A stretch of 64,000 bases of DNA from Candidatus Enterocloster excrementipullorum (GTDB lineage Bacteria; Bacillota; Clostridia; Lachnospirales; Lachnospiraceae): NCBI GenBank assembly GCA_019119575.1, contig DWWT01000020.1, forward strand, positions 1 to 64,000. The letters run 5' to 3'. A program made the translations under genes and the position numbers. Shown in pieces: positions 41,854 through 48,244 of this stretch (within the stretch, counting starts at the first letter, position 1; every line of letters begins with the position of its first letter). Under the pieces are notes generated by a model. It was given only the letters and a program-made list of their open reading frames with translations. It did not search any database and had not been told where the DNA came from.

Positions 41854-43205
41854 AACGGCCGTTATCCACAAAATGCAAACTTACCCTCTGGTTTACCTGC
41901 TTTATGTCCCTTCTGGCAGCCGTCTGCCTGGGGCTCATTCTCATCATCAGCAGCCATGTAATCCAGTCTCAGGCATTCAACATCCTTTCCCTCACCGTCC
42001 GCGGCAATATACCAAAGATTTCCTCCGCGGACGGAAAATTGAGCCTGGATTCCGACTTTTCCTTTTATTCCAATGATGTATATATGCTCATATACAGCAA
42101 AGACAAGGCCCTTCTCTCCGGACAGGCCCCGCCTTCCTTTCCTGTAAGCACAGAGCTGGAAAATGGCGTTTCCCGATTTGTCCCCGGAGACGATGGGGGA
42201 TTTTACGTTCTGGACTTCTGGGTTCCCTCCGGCTGGGACAGCGGTTATTGGCTCCGCGGCGTCCTGCGCAGCCCGGACGGAAGCCAGACCATTGATCAGA
42301 TATTCCTTATCTTCTCCGTGATACTGCCCTTCTTTATTCTCACCGCGGCAGTGGGCGGATACTTCATTGTAAAAAAGGCCCTGTCCCCTATCTCCTACAT
42401 TACCGACGCCGCAGGCAGTATCAGCGAAGGGCGGGATCTGACCCAGAGAATCTCCCTGCCCGTCAAAAGTGATTTGGAAATGAAACGGCTGGCCGATGCT
42501 TTTAACCACATGTTCGCGCGCCTGGAACAGGCCTTTGAAGCGGAAAAGCAGTTTACCTCTGATGCTTCCCATGAGCTCAGAACCCCCACCTCCGTCATCC
42601 TTGCCCAATGCAGCTACATCAAGAAGCACGGGGATGACCTGGAAGAATACCGGGAGGCCATTGACGTCATTGACCGCCAGGCCCAGAAAATGTCCCTGCT
42701 CACCCAGAGCCTGCTGGACATGACCCGCCTGGATTTGGGCACCCGGCAGCTGGCGAAGGAAGATCTGGATCTGAGTGCCATGCTGCGCGCCATCTGCGAG
42801 GAACAGGACACAGGAGCCCGGCAGATTTCCCTCCATCCATCTATCGAAGAGGGAATCCATATTATGGCCGACCCTTTTCAGATCTCCCGCGTCATCATCA
42901 ATCTGCTGGAAAATGCCCGGAAATACGGACGGGAAAACGGCTGCATCAAGGTACGCCTTTCAAAACAGGACGCGCAGGCCGTCCTCCAGGTGGAGGATGA
43001 CGGAATCGGCATCCCGGCAGAACACCTGGACAAAATCTGGCAGCGCTTCTACCAGGTCAATCCCTCCCGTCAGTCCGGCGGAGGATTGGGGCTTGGCCTT
43101 TCCATGGTCCGCCAAATCGTCCTTCTCCACGGCGGCACCATTGATGCCGTAAGCCGCCCCGGAGAGGGAACCTGCTTCACGGCAAAATTTCCTGTTGGTA
43201 GATAA
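41850..43205 (+). CDS. Sensor histidine kinase
   Basis: The 451-residue kinase has a transmembrane helix near residues 12-35, an extracytoplasmic sensor of about 115 residues, a second helix near 150-172 and a HAMP linker (KKALSPISYITDAAGSI). The DHp domain has H241 in SHELRTP, and the ATPase domain has the N box NLLENARKYG, G1 DDGIGIP, F box and G2 GLGLGLSMV. It should phosphorylate the upstream response regulator. The signal is unknown; neighbours that bind or cut cell wall suggest envelope state. Confidence 0.95.
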   Translation: MKRPLSTKCKLTLWFTCFMSLLAAVCLGLILIISSHVIQSQAFNILSLTVRGNIPKISSADGKLSLDSDFSFYSNDVYMLIYSKDKALLSGQAPPSFPVSTELENGVSRFVPGDDGGFYVLDFWVPSGWDSGYWLRGVLRSPDGSQTIDQIFLIFSVILPFFILTAAVGGYFIVKKALSPISYITDAAGSISEGRDLTQRISLPVKSDLEMKRLADAFNHMFARLEQAFEAEKQFTSDASHELRTPTSVILAQCSYIKKHGDDLEEYREAIDVIDRQAQKMSLLTQSLLDMTRLDLGTRQLAKEDLDLSAMLRAICEEQDTGARQISLHPSIEEGIHIMADPFQISRVIINLLENARKYGRENGCIKVRLSKQDAQAVLQVEDDGIGIPAEHLDKIWQRFYQVNPSRQSGGGLGLGLSMVRQIVLLHGGTIDAVSRPGEGTCFTAKFPVGR

Positions 43206-43219
43206 AAAATGCGGCATTC

Positions 43220-43235
43220 TAATATTTTTTTAATA
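43220..43235 (+). promoter_or_regulatory. TAATA direct repeat, probable response-regulator site (PepSY 2)
   Basis: TAATA at 43220-43224 and 43231-43235 are spaced 11 bp apart with TTTTTT between them. The flanking bases (C before, AATGGC after) resemble those at the PepSY 1 site. A possible -10, TATAAG, begins at 43256, so the second repeat would overlap the -35 position. Confidence 0.55.
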
Positions 43236-43291
43236 AATGGCTGCTACCTTTAATGTATAAGAGAACTATTATTAAAAAGGAGTTTATTGAT

Positions 43292-44185
43292 ATGAAAAAA
43301 ATTGTTCGTTGGAATACACCGCTTTCTGCTGGAATCCTCAGCACGGCTGCCGCGCTCATTTTCTCTGTCGGAGCCATGACGGCATGCCAAAGCCAGCCGA
43401 CGGCATCCACTGCCGATTATATTGGAATTGATGCGGCAAAGGACGCGGCCCTGAAAGCCGCCGGCGTTCCCGCGGATCAGGCCTCCTTCTCTGCCGCCGG
43501 TCTGGACAGCCGGGACGGTGTATTCTATTACCAGGTAATTTTCACGGAAAACGGTATCGAGCGGGAATATGACATAGATGCCATGACCGGAGTCGTCATC
43601 GAAGAAAAAATACTGACCCCGGCTGCTGAAACAGCCGCAGAAAAGACGCAGGAAACGGAAACCTCGCGTACGGAAAGCCAGGAATCGCCTGAGGCTCTAT
43701 CTCAGACTGGCGAACAGACCCCCGCCGCTCAGGCCATTGATGAGGAGGGAGCCCTCTCCGCCGCCTTAGCACATGCCGGTGTCGCCATGGAAGATATCTC
43801 CCGGTCACGTGTAGAAACAGACCGTGACGATGGACTCATGGTCTTTGAGGTAGAATTTATCACTGCGGACGGCACAGAATACGACTATAAAATCAGCCAG
43901 GCAGACGGTTCTGTCATAAGCTACAGCCAGGATATGCATGCTCCCCAAAGTCCTGCTTCCGGTACAGAAGGCCTTATAAGCGAAGACGCGGCCCGCCAGG
44001 CAGTCATGGATCGTGTGCCCGGTGCCTCTGCCGCGGATATTGCTCTTTTCCTTGAAGAGGATGATGGACGCATGGAATACGAGGGCCATCTTGCCTACGG
44101 CGATATGTTCTATGAATTTAAAATCGATGCCTACAGCGGAACCGTCACAGAGTGGGAGGCAGAAGCCCGCCATTCCCGGTCTTAA
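43292..44185 (+). CDS. Exported PepSY-domain protein (paralogue 2, probable lipoprotein)
   Basis: The 297-residue protein has an N-terminal export signal ending in GAMTAC, a weak lipobox, so membrane anchoring by a lipid is likely but not certain. Three PepSY-like repeats follow (about 40-110, 145-215, 225-295), separated by a Thr/Glu/Ser-rich linker near 105-140. The last repeat ends FYEFKIDAYSGTVTEWEAEA, very near to the end of PepSY paralogue 1. ATG 43292 follows AAAAAGGAG. It lies 86 bp after the kinase gene and has its own direct-repeat site, so it may be the output of the system or feed back on it. Confidence 0.87.
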   Translation: MKKIVRWNTPLSAGILSTAAALIFSVGAMTACQSQPTASTADYIGIDAAKDAALKAAGVPADQASFSAAGLDSRDGVFYYQVIFTENGIEREYDIDAMTGVVIEEKILTPAAETAAEKTQETETSRTESQESPEALSQTGEQTPAAQAIDEEGALSAALAHAGVAMEDISRSRVETDRDDGLMVFEVEFITADGTEYDYKISQADGSVISYSQDMHAPQSPASGTEGLISEDAARQAVMDRVPGASAADIALFLEEDDGRMEYEGHLAYGDMFYEFKIDAYSGTVTEWEAEARHSRS

Positions 44186-44191
44186 AAAAAT

Positions 44192-44224
44192 GGGACGGCG
44201 TGTCCATAAGACATACGCCGTCCC
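44192..44224 (-). terminator. Terminator of the DUF134-NifX gene
   Basis: GGGACGGCGTGTC pairs with GAC-ATACGCCGTCCC around CATAA; on the minus strand the stem is followed by ATTTTTTT. It lies about 70 bp after the stop at 44294 and just beyond the convergent PepSY stop. Confidence 0.75.
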
Positions 44225-44293
44225 TCAACGTATCTGAAAATTCATTCCCGCAATCTGACCGAAAGTAATTTTCAAGCATGCTATAAACTGCTT

Positions 44294-44731
44294 TTATTCT
44301 TCCCCGTGATGACCGCAGCGCTCTCCGTTTCCATGGTGGCCGCAGCCCTCATGTCCTTCTCCATGATGACCGCAGCTTCCTCCGTGGTGCCCTTCCCCGT
44401 GATGGCTGCACTCCGCATCCGGATCATAAGAAAGCTTTCCCTCGGCAAGCGCCTGAGCAGCCTGATCCGCATCGCCCGTCACGCCTCCATACAGACGGAT
44501 TCCCGCCTCAGCAAGAGCCTGGCGCGCACCGCCTCCGATGCCTCCGCAGATCAGATCCGTCACCTGAAACTCCTGCAGAAATCCGGCGAGCGCTCCGTGT
44601 CCCTGCCCCCGCGTATCCACCACCTGGGAGCCCACGATTGTTCCATTTTCCACATCATAAATCTTAAACTGCTCCGTATGGCCAAAATGCTGAAAAATCT
44701 TTCCCTCTTCAAATGTAACTGCAATCTTCAT
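44294..44731 (-). CDS. Possible internal product: NifX-type domain with His-rich tail alone
   Basis: Within the fused gene, ATG 44731 opens exactly at the NifX domain (MKIAVTFEEG) and has a perfect AGGAGG (742-747 in the 44 kb block) 10 nt before it. This would give a 145-residue protein equal to a stand-alone NifX-like protein. Whether both forms are made cannot be told from sequence. Confidence 0.35.
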   Translation of the reverse strand: MKIAVTFEEGKIFQHFGHTEQFKIYDVENGTIVGSQVVDTRGQGHGALAGFLQEFQVTDLICGGIGGGARQALAEAGIRLYGGVTGDADQAAQALAEGKLSYDPDAECSHHGEGHHGGSCGHHGEGHEGCGHHGNGERCGHHGEE

Positions 44732-45148
44732 CTCAAAATCTCCTCCTGTTCTCTCTTTTCTCACACATTCTCCGGTTGCCCTGCAGTCCGCTCCCCCTCG
44801 GGATGCATACGCCCCGCGCAGCAGCGGATCCGGACAGGGCCGTCTGCATCCTCGGCGGGTACCGTCGCAAAGCCTGTACTCTCCCCCCTCGATCCGCAGA
44901 CCCTTTCCCAGAACCAGGCATTCCGCCACTTTGGACCTGGCACTGCCGTAGATCGCCTGCACCGTGGTTCTCGCCACATCCATCTGCCCGGCGCACTGCT
45001 CCTGCGTCAGACCCTCCCAATCAATGAGGCGGATCGTCTCAAACTCATCCAGGGTCATGACCACACGATCCGGCTTCTCTCCCTCCGGCCCAAAAAACGC
45101 GCAGGGCGGCTTTCCGCAAATTCTTCTTCTCTTGCATGGTCTTGCCAA
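44294..45148 (-). CDS. DUF134 DNA-binding domain fused to NifX/NifB-type domain with His-rich tail
   Basis: The 284-residue protein starts with a DUF134 domain (about 1-100): MARPCKRRRIC, a helix-turn-helix LTQEQCAGQMDVARTTVQAIY and a closing LRIEGGEY. Residues about 140-245 form a dinitrogenase iron-molybdenum cofactor biosynthesis domain (MKIAVTFEEGKIFQHFGHTEQF, ICGGIGGGARQALAEAGI). The tail (about 248-284) has repeats of CGHH and HHGEG, a likely metal-binding segment. In many anaerobes the two domains are separate neighbouring genes. An internal ATG at 44731 with AGGAGG ten bases upstream could give the NifX part alone. Four near-identical operators surround the promoter. A metal- or cofactor-related role is inferred. 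Confidence 0.85.
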   Translation of the reverse strand: MARPCKRRRICGKPPCAFFGPEGEKPDRVVMTLDEFETIRLIDWEGLTQEQCAGQMDVARTTVQAIYGSARSKVAECLVLGKGLRIEGGEYRLCDGTRRGCRRPCPDPLLRGAYASRGGADCRATGECVRKERTGGDFEMKIAVTFEEGKIFQHFGHTEQFKIYDVENGTIVGSQVVDTRGQGHGALAGFLQEFQVTDLICGGIGGGARQALAEAGIRLYGGVTGDADQAAQALAEGKLSYDPDAECSHHGEGHHGGSCGHHGEGHEGCGHHGNGERCGHHGEE

Positions 45149-45167
45149 GGCATCCCCTCCTTCTTAG

Positions 45168-45315
45168 GGCATATGTCCTCCGACTGCATATCCATCTCGG
45201 CCTGCCGCGGAAAATTTAAGCCCGCATCATATCCGAAAATACGTTTTTGACATATGCCATTAATAATAGTATAACAAATAAACGGCATATGTCAATAACC
45301 TTTCTGACATATGCC
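45168..45315 (-). promoter_or_regulatory. Promoter and four-copy operator array of the DUF134-NifX gene
   Basis: The minus strand has TTGACA (45290-45295), a 16-bp spacer and TATACT (45268-45273). The motif GRCATATGYC occurs four times: 45306-45315 upstream, 45284-45293 over the -35 box, 45249-45258 at the transcription start and 45168-45177 in the leader. Orientation alternates, so neighbours form larger inverted repeats. This is a classic repressor layout. The DUF134 domain of the same gene is the obvious candidate to bind it. Confidence 0.7.
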
Positions 45316-45371
45316 GTCTTCTCTCTGAAAACAGGTCTGACACCTGCTCCGCCTCCTAAGCGGTACCGGTT

Positions 45372-45650
45372 TTAATCATTATCCGGCATAAGCTTTACTG
45401 TCACCCGAATCTGTTTGATAAAAGCATCCGGGGGCAGAAGGATATCCTCCACATGGGATTGAGCCGGAAACTCATACGTCTCATCCTCAATCTCCACCAT
45501 CAGCCAATTGTACGCCGCATCCCTGGCGTTTTCCACCGCATCCTCCAGATCCGGTCCCACTGCCCTGCAGCCCTCCAAATCCGGAAATTCCACGTCAAAG
45601 CCGGCATCTTCCCCGTGGGGGACAAATACGGCCGGGTAAGTAAATGTCAT
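45372..45650 (-). CDS. HicB-like antitoxin family protein (orphan)
   Basis: The 92-residue protein has the HicB fold pattern: YPAVFVPHGEDAGFDVEFPDLEGCRAVGPDLEDAVENARDA, then a short beta strand and tail. HicB normally neutralises the HicA mRNA interferase. No HicA-like frame (small, double-stranded-RNA-binding type) lies on either side; cysK is upstream and the DUF134 gene is downstream. HicB-like proteins with no toxin are common. The C terminus lacks a clear DNA-binding domain. ATG follows AGAGGAAG. Confidence 0.8.
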   Translation of the reverse strand: MTFTYPAVFVPHGEDAGFDVEFPDLEGCRAVGPDLEDAVENARDAAYNWLMVEIEDETYEFPAQSHVEDILLPPDAFIKQIRVTVKLMPDND

Positions 45651-45704
45651 TGTCTTCCTCTCTCTTTCTTCTAAATGATAATCGTTCAGGCCGCGCCTGC
45701 GCTT

Positions 45705-46637
45705 TTACTCCTCGGAAAACATTTCCGTGGAAAGGTATCGGTCTCCTGTATCCGGCAGGAGCACCACAATGCATTTCCCTGCGTTCTCCGACCGCCTGGC
45801 CAGGGTGAGAGCTGCGCTGAGAGCGGCTCCCGAAGAAATTCCTGTGAGGAATCCTTCTTTCTTGGCCAGCATTCTGCCGGCCCTGTACGCTTCCCCGCTC
45901 TCTACCCGGATAATCTCGTCATAAATATCGGTATTCAGAATCTCAGGCACAAATCCGGCCCCAATCCCCTGAATCTTGTGAGGGCCTGCCGTTCCTCCGG
46001 AAAGTACCGGAGAATCTGCAGGCTCCACAGCCACCACCTTTATATTCGGATTCTGGGACTTTAAATATTCCCCCGTTCCCGTGATGGTTCCTCCCGTTCC
46101 CACGGAAGCCACAAAGATGTCCACGCATCCCTCCGTGTCTTCCCATATCTCCGGGCCAGTAGTCCTGCGGTGTGCCTCCGGGTTCGCAGGATTTACAAAC
46201 TGTCCGGGAATAAAGCTCCCCGGAATCTCACGTGCCAGTTCCTGGGCCTTGTCAATCGCCCCCTGCATTCCCTTCGCCCCGTCTGTCAGAACTACTTCCG
46301 CCCCGTAGGCCTTCAGAAGGCTTCTCCTCTCCATGCTCATGGTATCCGGCATAGTCAAAATCAGCCGGTAGCCTCTGGGCACTGCCACTGCCGCCAGACC
46401 GATGCCTGTGTTCCCGCTGGTAGGCTCAATGATAACTGCCCCCGGTTTCAGTAGTCCTCTTTTCTCCGCGTCCTCAACCATAGCCAGGCCCACCCGGTCC
46501 TTTGCGCTTCCCGCCGGATTCAGATACTCAAGCTTGGCCAGAATTCGTGCCCTGGCCCCCTCAGACCTGCCATAATTCGCAAGCTCCACCAAAGGGGTTC
46601 TGCCGATCAATTCCGCAATGGAACCATATATCTTCAT
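45705..46637 (-). CDS. cysK: Cysteine synthase A (O-acetylserine sulfhydrylase)
   Basis: This 310-residue PLP enzyme makes cysteine from O-acetylserine and sulfide. The Schiff-base Lys is in [11 protein letters not shown] (about residue 42), the substrate loop is [11 protein letters not shown], and the phosphate-binding loop is [14 protein letters not shown]. The active-site Ser is in the late [11 protein letters not shown] segment. Length and motifs are typical. It has a near-consensus promoter and is divergent from the second MATE gene. Confidence 0.96.
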   Translation of the reverse strand: MKIYGSIAELIGRTPLVELANYGRSEGARARILAKLEYLNPAGSAKDRVGLAMVEDAEKRGLLKPGAVIIEPTSGNTGIGLAAVAVPRGYRLILTMPDTMSMERRSLLKAYGAEVVLTDGAKGMQGAIDKAQELAREIPGSFIPGQFVNPANPEAHRRTTGPEIWEDTEGCVDIFVASVGTGGTITGTGEYLKSQNPNIKVVAVEPADSPVLSGGTAGPHKIQGIGAGFVPEILNTDIYDEIIRVESGEAYRAGRMLAKKEGFLTGISSGAALSAALTLARRSENAGKCIVVLLPDTGDRYLSTEMFSEE

Positions 46638-46683
46638 TCATTCCTTCCTTTCTCTGTCAAAACGCCGTCCATTTATGGCTTTC

Positions 46684-46712
46684 ATTCTAACACTGCCCTT
46701 CCCGCATGTCAA
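46684..46712 (-). promoter_or_regulatory. Sigma-A promoter of cysK
   Basis: The minus strand has TTGACA (46707-46712), a 17-bp spacer and TAGAAT (46684-46689). The leader to the cysK ATG is about 40 nt with no room for a T-box or S-box riboswitch. Confidence 0.7.
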
Positions 46713-46737
46713 CCGGCCGGCTTCCCGCTGTCCGCCC

Positions 46738-46764
46738 AGAAAATCTGCTCAGAAAATCCTGCTC
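46738..46764. repeat. Short tandem repeat in the cysK-MATE intergenic region
   Basis: AGAAAATCTGCTC (46738-46750) is followed directly by AGAAAATCCTGCTC (46751-46764). The pair lies between the two divergent promoters. Function unknown. Confidence 0.5.
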
Positions 46765-46834
46765 AAAAAAGGCTCTCGAAAAAAGACTCCAAAACTCTTC
46801 ACAGCAAGGACTTCCGCGAGTTTAGCACACATGC

Positions 46835-46840
46835 TATAAT
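46835..46840 (+). promoter_or_regulatory. Extended -10 promoter of the second MATE gene
   Basis: ATGCTATAAT gives a perfect TATAAT with the upstream TGn extension. There is no good -35 box. It lies about 36 bp before the TTG start at 46877. Confidence 0.5.
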
Positions 46841-46876
46841 AGAACGTACGACAATACAGAAACCGAGGTGGCTATT

Positions 46877-48244
46877 TTGAAACAAAAGACAGAAGAACAC
46901 GATCAATACTATGCCATGGCCAATGATCCTGTGGAAAAGGTCATTCCCAGGCTGGCGGTTCCCACAATCATCAGCATGCTGGTCAGCTCCATCTACAATA
47001 TGGCGGACACATTCTTTGTAAGCCAGATCGGCACCAGTGCCTCCGGAGCCGTGGGCATTATCTTCTCCGCCATGTCTATCATACAGGCTCTCTCCTTCAT
47101 GGTTGGCATGGGAAGCGGCAACATTATTGCCCGCTCCATCGGCGCGGGCAAACGGGATCTGGCGGAAAAAATCGCCTCCATCGCTTTCTTTACGGGGATG
47201 CTCATGGGGCTCTTCATCGCCGTGTTCGGCACCATGAATCTGACACCCATTGTATATTTTCTCGGCGCCACCCCCACCATCGCACCCTATGCGGAAGACT
47301 ATGCTTTCTACATCCTTCTGGCGGCTCCCTTTATGATCTGTTCTTTCATCATGAACAATCTGCTCCGCTTCCAGGGGAAGGCCTTTTTTGCAATGTTCGG
47401 AATCACAGCCGGAGGGCTGATCAACATGGGATTGGATCCCATCTTTATCTTTACCTTTGGCATGGGAACAGCGGGTGCGGCCCTGGCCACAGGGATATCT
47501 CAGTTCATCAGCTTCTGCATTCTCGTATGCATGTGCAATTTCCGCCACGACTGCATCACCATCCGCATCAGAAATTTCCGGCCCCGTCTGGCCATCTATA
47601 AGGAGATCGTGTACTGCGGTCTTCCCTCCCTTGGGCGCCAGGGGATTGCCAGCGCTGCCACCATCATCATGAATATTATGGCGCATCCCTACGGAGACGC
47701 GGCTATCGCCGCCATGTCCATCGTAAACCGGTTTATGATGTTCATCAACTCCGCCATCATCGGCTTTGGCCAGGGTTTTCAGCCTGTGTGCAGCTATTGC
47801 TTCGGAGCCGGCCTCTACAAGCGCGTAAAGGCAGCCTGCTGGTTCTGCATCAAGGTGAGCACCGTCGTTCTCCTTGTATTCTGTGTAATTGGCCTCCTGC
47901 TCTCCGGGGAAATCATCGCTCTGTTCCGCCGTGGAGATCCGGATGTTATCCGCATCGGAACCCTGGCCCTCCGTCTCCAACTCCTTACCCTCCCCCTCCA
48001 GGGAGTCATCGTCATGGGAAATATGACTCCCCAGTCCATCGGCTACGGCATACGCGCCACAATCGTCTCCATCGGACGCCAGGGGCTGTTCCTGATCCCT
48101 GCCCTTTTGATCCTGACTCCTTTTTTGGGAATCTTGGGGATCCAGATCGCACAGCCCCTGGCCGACATCGGCACCTTCCTCCTGGCGGCCGTTGTCCTGC
48201 GGGGAATTATGAAAGAGCTGGATCAGAAGGCTGACGGCCAATAA
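46877..48244 (+). CDS. MATE family efflux transporter (second copy)
   Basis: This 455-residue, 12-helix MATE exporter has VSSIYNMADTFFVSQIG near the N terminus and GMGSGNIIARSIGAGK in the loop after, with the repeat MFINSAIIGFGQGFQPV in the second half. It belongs to the MepA/DinF-like branch. It is only moderately similar to the MATE protein at 1029-2363. Two starts are possible: GTG 46868 and TTG 46877. TTG is preferred since AGGTGG lies 6 bp before it. The last 38 bp overlap the tail-to-tail flavodiiron gene. Confidence 0.92.
   Translation: MKQKTEEHDQYYAMANDPVEKVIPRLAVPTIISMLVSSIYNMADTFFVSQIGTSASGAVGIIFSAMSIIQALSFMVGMGSGNIIARSIGAGKRDLAEKIASIAFFTGMLMGLFIAVFGTMNLTPIVYFLGATPTIAPYAEDYAFYILLAAPFMICSFIMNNLLRFQGKAFFAMFGITAGGLINMGLDPIFIFTFGMGTAGAALATGISQFISFCILVCMCNFRHDCITIRIRNFRPRLAIYKEIVYCGLPSLGRQGIASAATIIMNIMAHPYGDAAIAAMSIVNRFMMFINSAIIGFGQGFQPVCSYCFGAGLYKRVKAACWFCIKVSTVVLLVFCVIGLLLSGEIIALFRRGDPDVIRIGTLALRLQLLTLPLQGVIVMGNMTPQSIGYGIRATIVSIGRQGLFLIPALLILTPFLGILGIQIAQPLADIGTFLLAAVVLRGIMKELDQKADGQ

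Noticed and set aside
46638-46712. A T-box or S-box riboswitch ahead of cysK
   Set aside because: The promoter lies only about 47 bp before the start codon, so there is no space for such an element.
46799-48241. A 480-codon open frame on the minus strand opposite the second MATE gene
   Set aside because: It is a reading-frame shadow: it has an acidic, His/Gly/Asp-rich composition without domains, while the plus strand codes an unmistakable MATE protein with a promoter and ribosome site.
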